In this document: positions 48,120 through 58,347 of the stretch, one piece after another
Layout: each line of letters opens with the position of its first letter
Position numbering within the stretch: the stretch's first letter is position 1
Origin: Bin25 sp965221765
GTDB lineage: Bacteria; Bacteroidota; Bacteroidia; Flavobacteriales; Flavobacteriaceae
NCBI GenBank assembly: GCA_965221765.1
Contig: OZ244911.1
Coordinates: 620,001 to 684,000 of the forward strand
Direction: 5' to 3'
DNA: 64,000 nucleotides
Notes under the pieces: generated by a model
Told to the model about the DNA's origin: nothing
What the model saw: only the letters and a program-made list of their open reading frames with translations
Database searches by the model: none
Translations under genes and position numbers: made by a program

Positions 48120-49439
48120 TTAAAACTTTATTTTAGAAAGCATTTTGGCTTTTCCACCGATGCCCATTTTCATGATTTTGCTCAATTGTTGATGTACTTT
48201 AAGTAATTGATTCACACTAGCAATATCCCTACCGGATCCTTTTGCAATTCTAATTTTACGACTATGATTGATGACCTTAGGATGGGATCGTTCTAAAAAA
48301 GTCATCGAGTCATAGATATATTTCATTTCTTTTAAAAATTGATCGGTTTGCTGACCATTGGCTTGATTTCTGATTTGATTTGGTAATAGGTGACTCATGG
48401 CTTTTAGACCCCCCATTTTATTGATGCCTTGCAATTGAGTCATCAAATCATTGAGGTCAAATTGATTTTTAGACGCTTTTTTTAATATTTTTTCAGCTTG
48501 TTGATGATCAAAGGCTTCTTTTGATTTTTCAACCAAAGAGACAATATCTCCCATTCCAAGGATTCGTTTGGCCATTCTTTCCGGATGAAAAGCTTCTAAA
48601 TCGTCAAGTTTCTCACCCGTTCCAACATATTTGATGGGTTTTTCTACAGTGGTCATTACTGACAACGCAGCTCCACCTCTAGCATCGGAATCTAGTTTGC
48701 TTAAAATAACACCATCAAAATCGATTTGTTCATGAAATTTTTTGGCCGTATGAACAGCATCCTGACCCATCATTGCATCCAAAACAAATAAGGTTTGATT
48801 CGGTTGAATTTGATGTTTGATTTGTTTTAATTCCGTCATCATCTTTTGATCAATGGCTAAACGTCCTGCTGTATCAATGATGATGACATTATTTCTATTG
48901 GTTTTTGCTTCAGTTAGCGATTGTCTTGCAATTTCTATTGGATTTTTTATAGTTTGATTAGCATAGAAATGAACTTGTGCTTTTTGGGATAAAATTTCTA
49001 GTTGTTCAATAGCCCCCGGTCGGTAGACATCACAACCCACCAACAATGGGGTTTTTTGATGTTTTTGTTTTAGTTCATGGGCTAGTTTCGCCGCTATCGT
49101 TGTTTTTCCAGTCCCTTGAAGTCCCATTAATAAAATAATTAGGGGGGTTCCTTGGAAAGGAAGGGGACTATTTTTACTCCCCATGAGTTGGGTCAGCTCA
49201 TCATGAACAATTTTGATAAAAAGTTGTTTGGGTTGGAGGCTACTTTGAACTTTTTGACCGATGGCTTTTTGTTTGATGCGTTTAATAAACTCATTTGAAA
49301 TTTTATAACTCACATCGGCTTCCAATAATGCCCTTCTAACTTCTTTTAATGTCTGTCCAATATTGACTTCCGTGATTTTTCCTTGGCCTTTTAAAACTTT
49401 AAATGCCCCATTAAGCCGGTTGGTCAGATTAGTAAACAT
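48120..49439 (-). CDS. ffh: Signal recognition particle GTPase Ffh
   Basis: A 439-residue SRP54-type protein with the N-terminal helical bundle, G domain (P-loop GLQGTGKTT, LVGCDVYRPGAIEQL, DTAGRL, GTGEKLDDLEAF) and a methionine-rich M domain ending MGIGGKAKMLSKIKF. It binds signal sequences on nascent membrane proteins. The frame extends 7 codons upstream, but the family begins MFTNLTNRLN, so the ATG at 49439 is chosen. Confidence 0.95.
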   Translation of the reverse strand: MFTNLTNRLNGAFKVLKGQGKITEVNIGQTLKEVRRALLEADVSYKISNEFIKRIKQKAIGQKVQSSLQPKQLFIKIVHDELTQLMGSKNSPLPFQGTPLIILLMGLQGTGKTTIAAKLAHELKQKHQKTPLLVGCDVYRPGAIEQLEILSQKAQVHFYANQTIKNPIEIARQSLTEAKTNRNNVIIIDTAGRLAIDQKMMTELKQIKHQIQPNQTLFVLDAMMGQDAVHTAKKFHEQIDFDGVILSKLDSDARGGAALSVMTTVEKPIKYVGTGEKLDDLEAFHPERMAKRILGMGDIVSLVEKSKEAFDHQQAEKILKKASKNQFDLNDLMTQLQGINKMGGLKAMSHLLPNQIRNQANGQQTDQFLKEMKYIYDSMTFLERSHPKVINHSRKIRIAKGSGRDIASVNQLLKVHQQLSKIMKMGIGGKAKMLSKIKF

Positions 49440-49555
49440 ACCAAAAAATTGAATTCGCAAATTTACGAATACTACTCCTCAACACTTCTATGTATTCCTC
49501 CCATAAAAATAGAGCAGAGAATATTCTTTCATTTTTATATTGTATTTTGACAACC

Positions 49556-50992
49556 ATGAATCCTAAAGAACTACCACTCAAGGCGGCCTTAATTCCCATC
49601 ATCGGACTCATCGGATTACTATCCTACAATGTTTTTGTTTTCAAAGATGATGCCTTGGGTGGCTCCAATCAATTTATTTTTTTAATTGGAGGTGTTATTG
49701 CCGCAATTGTTGGATTTACCTATGGAATCCCTTACAAGATCATGCTAGAAAAAATTTCTGATGGTATAAAATCTGTTTCAGCCGGTATTTTGATTTTATT
49801 ATTTGTTGGCGCCTTGGCTGGAACTTGGTTGATCAGCGGGATCATTCCTGCCATGGTTTATTATGGATTGCTGGTGTTGCATCCAAGCATTTTTTTGCCC
49901 GCATGTATTGTGATCTGTAGTTTAATCTCCCTGGCAACTGGTAGTTCATGGACCACTTCCGCCACGGTGGGTATTGCCTTAATCGGTATTGGAAATGCAC
50001 TAGGGGTGCCCATGGGAATGACGGCTGGCGCTGTTATTTCAGGAGCCTATTTTGGTGATAAATTATCGCCATTGAGTGATACGACCAATCTTGCTGCGGC
50101 CATGTCTGGATCCGAATTATTTACTCATATCCGGTATATGACTCATACTACCGTTCCGAGTATTTTGATTACCCTCATCGTATTTTTAATCCTCAGCTTT
50201 ACCATAAATCCCCAACAGGCAACCGATACTTCAGCCATTACCGCATCCATTGCAGAAACATTCAATCTCAATGCTTTATTGTTTTTAGTTCCATTCACCG
50301 TGATTTTTTTGATTATTAAAAAATCACCTCCATTAACCGCTTTGATGATTGGCATCTTGATGGCTATTGTTTTTGCACTGATTTTTCAACGACCATTGTT
50401 AATTGAATTATCCCCCCAAGGGGAATTAAATTTTGAAAATGGATACCGATTAATACTTGATGCCATAACGACTAACACTGAAATACCCTCGAGTCACGTC
50501 GTCTTAAGTGATTTATTTGTCACTGGTGGCATGCAAGGAATGCTGGGAACCATATGGTTGATTTTATGTGCCATGTTTTTTGGAGGAATTTTAGATGCCA
50601 TTGGGGCTCTTGCTTCTATCAGCCGAGCTCTTTTGAAATGGGCAGAAAATACCTTTCAATTAATCTTGTCAACGGTAGCCACTTCTTTGGCTGTCAATAT
50701 TTCTGCTTCAGATCAATATTTATCCATTATCATTCCTGGAAAGATGTTTGCTGATTCTTATCGTGAGCGGTATTTGGCACCAGAAAATCTTAGCCGTACC
50801 TTAGAAGATGGTGGAACAGTTACGTCGGTTCTTGTTCCATGGAATACTTGTGGGGCTTATCAATCTAGTGTGCTGGGAGTGGGGGTTGGAGAATATTTTT
50901 TATATGCTGTTTTTAATTGGATTAGCCCTTTTATGACCTTATTTTATGCCTTTTTTAAAATAAAACTAAGCCGGTTAATCTATCGACATTAA
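49556..50992 (+). CDS. nhaC: NhaC-type Na+/H+ antiporter
   Basis: A 478-residue membrane protein with about 11-12 hydrophobic segments and the NhaC family motifs ATGSSWTTSATVGIAL, GAVISGAYFGDKLSPLSDTT and LEDGGTVTSVLVPWNTCGAY. It exchanges sodium for protons, fitting a marine or saline habitat. The frame is open to an ATG at 49490, but the extra 22 residues are not part of the family and overlap the region upstream of ffh, so the ATG at 49556 is preferred. Confidence 0.9.
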   Translation: MNPKELPLKAALIPIIGLIGLLSYNVFVFKDDALGGSNQFIFLIGGVIAAIVGFTYGIPYKIMLEKISDGIKSVSAGILILLFVGALAGTWLISGIIPAMVYYGLLVLHPSIFLPACIVICSLISLATGSSWTTSATVGIALIGIGNALGVPMGMTAGAVISGAYFGDKLSPLSDTTNLAAAMSGSELFTHIRYMTHTTVPSILITLIVFLILSFTINPQQATDTSAITASIAETFNLNALLFLVPFTVIFLIIKKSPPLTALMIGILMAIVFALIFQRPLLIELSPQGELNFENGYRLILDAITTNTEIPSSHVVLSDLFVTGGMQGMLGTIWLILCAMFFGGILDAIGALASISRALLKWAENTFQLILSTVATSLAVNISASDQYLSIIIPGKMFADSYRERYLAPENLSRTLEDGGTVTSVLVPWNTCGAYQSSVLGVGVGEYFLYAVFNWISPFMTLFYAFFKIKLSRLIYRH

Positions 50993-51201
50993 CTATATTC
51001 TCTAACCTATCTAAGGTAATTAGGGCTATTCTTATTCTCTCTCATTCACAAGCTTTTAACCCTCTTGATCAAAACAAGTCTTCAAGGATAGGAGTACCCA
51101 TGACTTTTTAATCATTGAAATTTAGAATCTCTTGTTGTATTTAAACTCTCTCCACAAGGTTAATTTCTAAATTTGTCTTTAACTCTTGATTACACCATTC
51201 T

Positions 51202-53406
51202 ATGCGATCGGATCAACATGTCCGAAAATTAAAATCACAAAAATTCAGAGAAATCAGAATCATCTCTGGAATTTTTTTGATTATTGGTTCGGTACTACTG
51301 CTATTGGCTTGTATCTCTTTTTTGATTTATTGGAAACAAGATTTTTCAACTCAAGCATTTCTTCACGACCGATCTGTTTCTGTAGAAAATTTATTGAGCA
51401 AAGTGGGATCGAGTATATCTCATTTTTTAATCTATGATCTTTTTGGGATCGCTAGTTTTTTATTTCCCTATCTCTTATTTAAGAGTGGCATCAATTTAAT
51501 TGCCAATAAAAAAGCATCCCGGTTCTTCTATATCTGGATCAAAGGACTACTTCGCATATTATGGCTTAGTGTTTGTCTTGGTTTTTTAAATAATTATAAT
51601 CCGATGCTAGGAGGAGTTGTGGGATATGAGATCAATGATTATTTGATCGATTATGTCGGATTTATTGGATTGATTGGCATTCTATTTTTTATCTTTTTGA
51701 GCTTTGCTGTTATTGAATGGAATTATCAACCCGAGCTTCAAAAAGTCAAAAAATTAAAACCCAACGTCAAAAAAAAACCATCTCTAACCATCAAACCCAA
51801 AACTCGACCCCGAGTTTCTGGTCTTTCAAAACATAAAAAGGAACCCAAAGAAAAACCTCGGCAATCCCAACTGATTTCTAATGCTTTTGATCCAAGATCA
51901 ACCATGCCCGGTTATATGATGCCTCATCATAACTTGCTCAAATCAAGTCATAACTATAATACCGCCATTGATGAATCAGAACTCAGAACCAATAAAAGAA
52001 TCATACAGCAAACGCTAGAAAGTCATAAACTCAAAGTGAGCATTGTCAAAGCAACGGTTGGTCCTACCGTAACGCTTTATGAATTGGTTCCAGAAAAGGG
52101 GGTTCGTATCGGTGGAATCCAAAATAGAGAAAAAGACATCGCCTTGGCACTTTCTGCCATTAGTATCCGAATCATTGCTCCTATTCCAGGCAAAGGAACG
52201 GTTGGAATTGAAGTCCCCAATAGAAAACCCACTACAGTTCCCATCAAGGCAGTTTTACAGGCGCCTACATTTAGAGAAATCGTCAATAAAAAATCGATGG
52301 AATTACCCATTTCCCTAGGCAAAACCGTCAGTTCAGAAAATTTTGAAATAGACTTGGCTCAAATGCCTCACCTATTAGTCGCAGGAGCCACTGGACAAGG
52401 GAAATCCGTTGGTCTCAATACCATCATCATGTCTTTACTTTTTACTAAACATCCACAAGAAGTAAAGTTTGTCATGATTGATCCCAAAATGGTCGAACTC
52501 AAAGTCTATAGCAAATTGACTAGTCATTTTTTGGCCAAAATGCCTGATGTTTTTGAATCCGTGATTACCAACAATCAAGAAGCCAAAGATACGCTTAAGT
52601 CCCTATGTGAAGAAATGACCAATCGCTATACGCTTTTGAAAACAGCCGCTTGTCGAAATATCATGGAATATAATCTTAAAATAAGAAACCGTTCTCTTTC
52701 AGATTCTGATGGACACCGTTTTCTTCCATACATCGTTTTAATTATCGACGAATTTGCTGATCTAATCATGGCCTCTGGGAAAGAAGTAGAGCTAGCCATT
52801 ACACGTTTAGCCCAATTATCAAGAGCGGTTGGGATTCATCTAATCATTGCTACCCAACGGCCATCGGTCAACGTGATTACAGGACTTATCAAAGCTAATT
52901 TTCCTGCCCGAATTGCTTTTAAAGTGGTGTCCAATACCGATTCTAGAACTATTTTAGATCAATCCGGAGCCAACCAATTGATTGGTCGTGGTGATATGCT
53001 CTTTTCGTTTCAGGCTAAAACCACTCGAATCCAATGTGCCTATGTGGGCACATCGGAAGTCGAACGTGTTGTCGCGTTTATTTCAGTCCAAAAAGGGCCT
53101 ACGCAACCCTATTTATTACCAGAAGTAAAACAAGACAATGAAGACGGCAATAGTTTTAGCGATAATGGACAAATAGATACCCTCTTTGTTGAAGCGGCTC
53201 AACTCATTGTCGAAACACAAAAAGGATCAACTTCTCATATCCAAAGAAAATTATCTATCGGATATAACCGAGCCGGTCGCATTATGGATCAATTAGAAAA
53301 AGCCAATGTTGTAGGCCCCGCTAAAGGCAGTAAACCTCGAAATGTATTGATCCCTAGCCTAGATGAATTAAATGCTCATTTAGAAGATTTAAGTATTGAA
53401 GTTTAA
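51202..53406 (+). CDS. ftsK: DNA translocase FtsK/SpoIIIE
   Basis: A 734-residue protein with three or four N-terminal membrane segments (to about residue 180), a short basic linker, the alpha/beta RecA-like motor with Walker A GATGQGKS (395-402) and Walker B YIVLIIDEFADLI, and the C-terminal gamma winged helix (TSHIQRKLSIGYNRAGRIMDQLE) that reads KOPS-type DNA signals. It clears chromosomes from the division septum. It starts a plus-strand run with lolA, lptF/G and ribBA, a common Bacteroidota order. Confidence 0.95.
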   Translation: MRSDQHVRKLKSQKFREIRIISGIFLIIGSVLLLLACISFLIYWKQDFSTQAFLHDRSVSVENLLSKVGSSISHFLIYDLFGIASFLFPYLLFKSGINLIANKKASRFFYIWIKGLLRILWLSVCLGFLNNYNPMLGGVVGYEINDYLIDYVGFIGLIGILFFIFLSFAVIEWNYQPELQKVKKLKPNVKKKPSLTIKPKTRPRVSGLSKHKKEPKEKPRQSQLISNAFDPRSTMPGYMMPHHNLLKSSHNYNTAIDESELRTNKRIIQQTLESHKLKVSIVKATVGPTVTLYELVPEKGVRIGGIQNREKDIALALSAISIRIIAPIPGKGTVGIEVPNRKPTTVPIKAVLQAPTFREIVNKKSMELPISLGKTVSSENFEIDLAQMPHLLVAGATGQGKSVGLNTIIMSLLFTKHPQEVKFVMIDPKMVELKVYSKLTSHFLAKMPDVFESVITNNQEAKDTLKSLCEEMTNRYTLLKTAACRNIMEYNLKIRNRSLSDSDGHRFLPYIVLIIDEFADLIMASGKEVELAITRLAQLSRAVGIHLIIATQRPSVNVITGLIKANFPARIAFKVVSNTDSRTILDQSGANQLIGRGDMLFSFQAKTTRIQCAYVGTSEVERVVAFISVQKGPTQPYLLPEVKQDNEDGNSFSDNGQIDTLFVEAAQLIVETQKGSTSHIQRKLSIGYNRAGRIMDQLEKANVVGPAKGSKPRNVLIPSLDELNAHLEDLSIEV

Positions 53407-53427
53407 CTCGTTTTCTCTATTAAACCC

Positions 53428-54126
53428 ATGATAACCGCTCCTGTTTTTTTTAAATTAAATCATCCCACTTTTCAATTTAGGTGTGGATTTAAGCGTTGTA
53501 TTTGGATTTTAATTTTGCTTTTTTGGAGACCAATTCTATCGGCTCAAACGCATCAAAAAGCCGATGATATCATCGGAGCCACCATTGATTATTATCACGA
53601 ATTTGATGATATCTCGGTTAATTTTACCTACCGAGATTCATCGAACAATTCTGATGGGATCAATAATCCAATCATGGGCTCTATTTTTATGAAGGATAGT
53701 TTATTCGTAGTGTCTATTGATGGGCTTGAAATGCGTTCTGATGGACTTGATCTGTATACCATCACTTCAGAAAACCGTGAAGTATATCGTAGTTCAATCC
53801 ATGATTCTGAACAACTTCCTTTTCATTTACTAACCCTATTATCCTATTTGCAAAATAATTTTAAAGCCCATTTAGACCATCCTGAGCATGATTTAAATGA
53901 TCAGCATTACATTGTATTGACTCCGTATGATGAAATCGAATCGATTGAAGCTGTTTTTTTAATGATCGATCAAAATACCCATGAATTATTCATGTTACGC
54001 ATGATGTATTCTGATAATACCTCGTCTTCAATTGCTTTTGATAATTATGTCTATAACCGTGGCTTATCAACTGATTTTTTTGTTTTTAATCCCGATGATT
54101 ATCCTAATTATATCCTCATTGAGTAA
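53428..54126 (+). CDS. lolA: LolA-like outer-membrane lipoprotein carrier
   Basis: A 232-residue protein with a hydrophobic N-terminal segment (IWILILLFW ... LSAQ) and the LolA half-barrel pattern, an alternating beta-rich sequence with FTYRDSS, GSIFMKDSLFVVSIDGLEMRSDG and VFLMIDQNTHELFMLRM. It carries lipoproteins across the periplasm. The sequence is divergent; position between ftsK and lptF/G supports the call. It starts 21 bases after ftsK. Confidence 0.8.
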   Translation: MITAPVFFKLNHPTFQFRCGFKRCIWILILLFWRPILSAQTHQKADDIIGATIDYYHEFDDISVNFTYRDSSNNSDGINNPIMGSIFMKDSLFVVSIDGLEMRSDGLDLYTITSENREVYRSSIHDSEQLPFHLLTLLSYLQNNFKAHLDHPEHDLNDQHYIVLTPYDEIESIEAVFLMIDQNTHELFMLRMMYSDNTSSSIAFDNYVYNRGLSTDFFVFNPDDYPNYILIE

Positions 54127-55599
54127 ATGAAAATCATTGATCGTTATATCACGTTTTCATATCTCAAGCGATTGGTCGGTGTGTTTATTATCTGCATGGT
54201 AATCTTCATTATTCAGACCTTTTGGCTCTACATCGATGAATTAGCGGGGAAAGGCTTGGATTTTATGACCATTGCTCGGTTTTTATTTTATTTTTTTCCA
54301 CGACTTGTTCCATTGGTATTACCTCTTTCGGTGATTTTAGCTTCATTAATGACCTTTGGTTCATTGGCCGAACATTCCGAATTTGTTGCCATGAAATCTA
54401 GTGGGGTAGCTCTTTGGAGACCCTTCATTGTTCTGGTCATCGTACATGTCATGATTGGCATTGGAGCGTTTATTTTTTCAAATGAGGTCATTCCTTATGG
54501 GGAGCGCAAGTCTTATGCATTAAGAAAAAATCTAGCCAAAAAAAAACCGGCTCTAGCCATTCGTGAAGGCATGTTCAATGAAGTAGGAATCTATAATATC
54601 AAAGTCGAACGAATGCATGGTCAAAATGATGAATTTTTAGAAGACATCATCATTCATCAATACCATCCTGAAGGAAAAAATAATTTGGTCATCAAGGCGA
54701 ACCGGGGAGAATTAAGTGGTAAAACAACCAGCGACAATCTCCAATTGATTCTCTATGATGGAAATCGCTATGAAGATTTAGAGCCGGAAGATCAACAAGC
54801 GCTGAGTCGATTTCCTCATACGACGGTCCATTTTAAAAAGTACGTCATGAATATTGATATCTCGGATATCAACAATATCGATCTTTATCAACAAGGCGAA
54901 ACTTCAAATTATAGAACCTATAATATTGATTTATTAAACTTTCATATTGACTCATTACACAACAACATTCAAGAACGTGTTACTGGTCAAGTCATTAATA
55001 TTATTGCAACTAGTCCTATCTCTAATATTCAAGAAAAAACTCAGGAGCCAAGCATCATTATTGATACGGTTCCCAATCAAGTTTTGGATTTTGTCGATCC
55101 GGGCTCTTCATTTTATCGACTTCGAGCGGTCCAAAGCGCAATGGATGAATTAAGAAATCATTCTGGGATTTTAAAAGTCAATCAAAATGAAGTCGATGTA
55201 TTGACGCGTTGGTTGAATGCACATATCATCACCCTACACGATAAATTTGCTTTGAGTTTTTCTTGTGTTTTTTTATTCCTTATCGGAGGATCACTGGGAG
55301 CTATCATTCGTAAAGGGGGTATTGGTCTTCCCTTTGTATTATCTATTTTTTTGTTTTTAACCTATCATTATATTGGAATGTTTGCTAAGAATGCGGCTGA
55401 AGATGGCAGTATATCACCCATCCTAGGCAGTTGGGTTTCGACTGCCATTGTTGGGCTGTTGGCTTTATTTTTGTCTAACCGAGCATCCTCTGATAAAGAA
55501 GTCTTTGATTTGGCCTATTTCTATATCCGTTTAAAACGCATATTGATGTACTTTCCGTTATTGGTTTTCTCCCTTCCAAAAAAAATTCTCAGCCGATGA
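54127..55599 (+). CDS. LptF/LptG-family LPS export permease (YjgP/YjgQ)
   Basis: A 490-residue protein with three N-terminal and three C-terminal membrane segments around a periplasmic domain (about residues 135-385) of the beta-jellyroll type. The N-terminal RYITFSYLKRLVGVFIICM and the C-terminal LFLIGGSLGAIIRKGGIGLP are family features. LptF/G with LptB drives lipopolysaccharide out of the inner membrane. It starts on the base after the lolA stop and its end overlaps ribBA by 4 bases. Confidence 0.9.
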   Translation: MKIIDRYITFSYLKRLVGVFIICMVIFIIQTFWLYIDELAGKGLDFMTIARFLFYFFPRLVPLVLPLSVILASLMTFGSLAEHSEFVAMKSSGVALWRPFIVLVIVHVMIGIGAFIFSNEVIPYGERKSYALRKNLAKKKPALAIREGMFNEVGIYNIKVERMHGQNDEFLEDIIIHQYHPEGKNNLVIKANRGELSGKTTSDNLQLILYDGNRYEDLEPEDQQALSRFPHTTVHFKKYVMNIDISDINNIDLYQQGETSNYRTYNIDLLNFHIDSLHNNIQERVTGQVINIIATSPISNIQEKTQEPSIIIDTVPNQVLDFVDPGSSFYRLRAVQSAMDELRNHSGILKVNQNEVDVLTRWLNAHIITLHDKFALSFSCVFLFLIGGSLGAIIRKGGIGLPFVLSIFLFLTYHYIGMFAKNAAEDGSISPILGSWVSTAIVGLLALFLSNRASSDKEVFDLAYFYIRLKRILMYFPLLVFSLPKKILSR

Positions 55600-56717
55600 C
55601 TTTTGATACCATTTCTGATGCAATCCAATCCATCAAACGGGGAGAAGTTATCGTCGTTGTGGATGATGCCGATCGAGAAAATGAAGGAGATTTTGTGGCT
55701 GCCGCTCAAAAAGTTACGCCTAAGTTAATCAACTTTATGGCCACCTATGGGAGAGGGCTTATTTGTGTCCCTCTGAGTCAAGAGCGATGTGAAGCATTGC
55801 ATTTAGAAAAAATGGCTTCGAATAATACCGACCCCATGCAAACAGCTTTTACCGTATCGGTTGATTTAAAAGGCAATGGGGTCACCACCGGCATTTCAGC
55901 AGAAGACCGGTCCAAAACCATCCAAGCATTGGTTAATTCTTCAAGCCGTCCCGAAGATTTTGTTATTCCAGGACATGTTTTTCCATTGATGGCAAAACCC
56001 GGCGGTGTTTTACGTCGAACAGGGCATACCGAAGCGGCTATTGATTTTGCTACCTTGGCCGGATTTAAACCGGCTGGCGTGATTGTTGAAATCATGAATC
56101 CCGATGGATCGATGGCTCGTGTTCCTCAATTAAAAAAAATCGCTCAAACGCATCATCTCAAAATGGTATCGATTGAAGATTTGGTCTCTTATCGCATGCA
56201 ACACGATCGTCTCATCGATAAGAAGTTAGATACTAACCTCTCCACATATTATGGGGAATTTCGATTACGGGCCTACCAACAGACGACCAATGGGGTCATT
56301 CATTTTGCTTTAACTAAAGGCCTATGGAACAGAAGTGAAGCCATTGCCACTCGTATTGAATCGTCAAGAGTCAGCAATGACTTGATCACCCAATTGATCA
56401 GTGGAAACAGTTCTAAACTGAATGCTATTTTCAAGGTCATCAACCAACAACAAAAGGGAGTCATTCTATTTATTAGCAAAGAGCAAGATTCTGAAGATCT
56501 CTTATCTCGATTTATGGCATTACAAAAAATGCAATCTTCGGGAGATCAGCAATCGATTCCTGCCATTTCGATGGATAATCGAGATTTTGGTATTGGAGCT
56601 CAAATTTTAGGGGATATCGGCATTGGTCGTCTTCGGGTCATCAGTAATTCAATCCAAAAACAACGGGTTGGAATTATGGGCTATGGGCTTGAAATCACCG
56701 ATTATATTCCATATTGA
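55596..56717 (+). CDS. ribB: DHBP synthase (RibB) with a degenerate GTP cyclohydrolase II domain
   Basis: A 373-residue protein. The N-terminal ~200 residues are an intact 3,4-dihydroxy-2-butanone 4-phosphate synthase (VVDDADRENEGDFV, RRTGHTEAAIDFA), which makes a riboflavin precursor from ribulose 5-phosphate. The C-terminal half aligns with GTP cyclohydrolase II (RNDYGIGAQIL-type segment: NRDFGIGAQILGDIGIGRLR), but where active enzymes have HSECLTGD...CDCGEQ it has IESSRVSND and no cysteines, and the GRGIGL loop is gone. So zinc cannot be bound and the second activity is probably lost. A separate RibA would be needed. Confidence 0.88.
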   Translation: MTFDTISDAIQSIKRGEVIVVVDDADRENEGDFVAAAQKVTPKLINFMATYGRGLICVPLSQERCEALHLEKMASNNTDPMQTAFTVSVDLKGNGVTTGISAEDRSKTIQALVNSSSRPEDFVIPGHVFPLMAKPGGVLRRTGHTEAAIDFATLAGFKPAGVIVEIMNPDGSMARVPQLKKIAQTHHLKMVSIEDLVSYRMQHDRLIDKKLDTNLSTYYGEFRLRAYQQTTNGVIHFALTKGLWNRSEAIATRIESSRVSNDLITQLISGNSSKLNAIFKVINQQQKGVILFISKEQDSEDLLSRFMALQKMQSSGDQQSIPAISMDNRDFGIGAQILGDIGIGRLRVISNSIQKQRVGIMGYGLEITDYIPY

Positions 56718-56776
56718 TTTCTACATAGAAAATTCCATATCTCTCCCATAAAAATCTCTAAGATTCCCAAAATCCA

Positions 56777-56784
56777 TACCTTTG
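56777..56784 (+). promoter_or_regulatory. Putative -7 box (TACCTTTG) for tRNA-Ser
   Basis: TACCTTTG matches TAnnTTTG and ends 4 bases before the mature tRNA-Ser 5' end, close to the usual start distance. Confidence 0.5.
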
Positions 56785-56788
56785 CCTT

Positions 56789-56875
56789 GGAGAAATGGCA
56801 GAGTGGTCGAATGCGGCGGTCTTGAAAACCGTTGAGGGGTCACACCCTCCGGGGGTTCGAATCCCTCTTTCTCCG
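56789..56875 (+). tRNA. tRNA-Ser (anticodon TGA)
   Basis: Class II tRNA with acceptor stem GGAGAAA / TTTCTCC, discriminator G, anticodon loop CTTGAAA giving TGA, a long variable arm (GGGGTCACACCCTCC region) and T-arm GGGTTCGAATCCC. No CCA is encoded. Confidence 0.95.
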
Positions 56876-56938
56876 CAAATTCCTTGAACTAAAATACCCC
56901 TCTCTTTTACTACTCTGAAGCGTTTCAGTTAAATCTAT

Positions 56939-58347
56939 GAGACCTTTGAATAATGCAAAATCAAAAAAAATGGGGTGTGATGGGGAAATTATTTTTTCTT
57001 TTCAGCCATTGAGTCTCTCATTCGATGTGATTTTCTTCCAAAAAATCACGCTATTTTTCTGATTTTGGCCTCTTTGGCTCCTTTTTCCCCTCATGGTTGA
57101 GCCGAATACGGCTTTGAGAACTTCTTTTTCGATCATCTCCCTTTTTAAGTTGGCATGAGAGCCATCATACTCGGTGATCTCTTTCAATGCTAGGCCATCG
57201 ACTCCAAAATAGGTTGATGATGGACTTTTTCCAGTCCCTTGAGTCGGGTCACTTGACCCTAGAACCAGCGAGCCAAACCACCAACGGTCTGTTCCACCAC
57301 CCAAGGTTCTTTACTGATGGGGTTGTTTCGTTCTTTCTGTGGCTCGGTCAAGGGCTTGTGACCATAGCCCTTTTCCATCACTAAGGATGCACTCCCCATG
57401 GCCTCTAAGAGCTGGGCATTTTCTTTTGATGGGTCCCCTTTATCGGCCAAGACTCGTTGTCGTTCTTCGACCCAAAGGCCTTCCATCAAAGGCTGGAGAC
57501 CTCTGGACGGTCCTGTTCATTGGCAGCCACCGTATGCACCCCCCCCCTAAAATCAAGCCTTTTTCGGTCGTGGCCATGGGCCGTTTATACCCATCGTACG
57601 TCTTTTTTCTTTTTTTAAACCAACGGGCTTCATGGTCGGCGTTGGGACGGTCTTCCTGTTTTTCTTCATCATAACTCTGTTCAGCTTGAAGTTCTGACTC
57701 TTCACGCTGGTCTTCTTTTGGGTCTTGAGTCATTTTTTTGGGTTGACTTTTGGGGGTGAAGGGACCGGTGGTGATGCAGGCATCCACCACCGCCCTGCCT
57801 TGAATGATCACGGCCTTTTGGGTGAGTTGTCCATGGACTTGCTCCATGATCTTTTGATAGCGCTTTTTGGCCGTCAACGCCGAACGAAAGCCAGACCGCC
57901 TGCTGTAATCGGGGACGGCATCTTCCCTATCTAAACCACAAAAAGCCGTGAAACGGATGCGGTCTTTAATGAACTCTTGGGTTCGAACATCCCAGAGGTG
58001 GAACCCGACAGAGAGGAGTGGCCTATTCAACAAAATCATCGGATGATCAGCCTTTTGGCCTCGTTGTTTTTTGCCCAATGTATCGTTTTCAACCCATAAA
58101 GCCTCCAGGGGCTCCCAATCGATCAGGTCATGGACTTGATTGAACAACGGTGGGGTCGTTGTGCGACTCCGCCCTTGATGGAGATTCAAAAAACGCATGG
58201 GGTTGGATTCATACGATTTGAAGTGATTCATCACGCGTACCATAGACCAAAAAAAAATGATAAAAACCAATGGTCAAATAAAAAAAAGAGATTTCGACCC
58301 AAACCCTTTATCTTAGCAAAAAACCGAAATTTTAGGGCAAAGGTCTC
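56939..58347 (-). mobile_element. IS5-family insertion sequence of a second type, decayed
   Basis: A 1,409-base element bounded by 10-base inverted ends GAGACCTTTG (56939-56948) and CAAAGGTCTC (58338-58347), with a 5-base direct repeat TCTAT immediately outside each end, a probable target duplication. It lies 63 bases after tRNA-Ser. It is unrelated at the ends to the IS at 10974 and 63467. Confidence 0.75.
57002..58270 (-). pseudogene. IS5-family transposase broken by frameshifts
   Basis: The first part (57440-58270) has the IS5 pattern: FMGFDREDAVPD-type segment (CGLDREDAVPDYS), RSGFRSALTAKKRYQKIMEQVHGQL, the first catalytic Asp in GRAVVDACITTG and EARWFKKRKKTYDGYKRPMAT. At a 9-C run (57539-57547) the frame shifts: VHTVAANEQDRPEVSSL continues in another frame, followed by VLADKGDPSKENAQLL (second Asp) and a C-terminal piece at 57002-57304. 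The homopolymer is the likely site of the inactivating slip. Confidence 0.75.
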
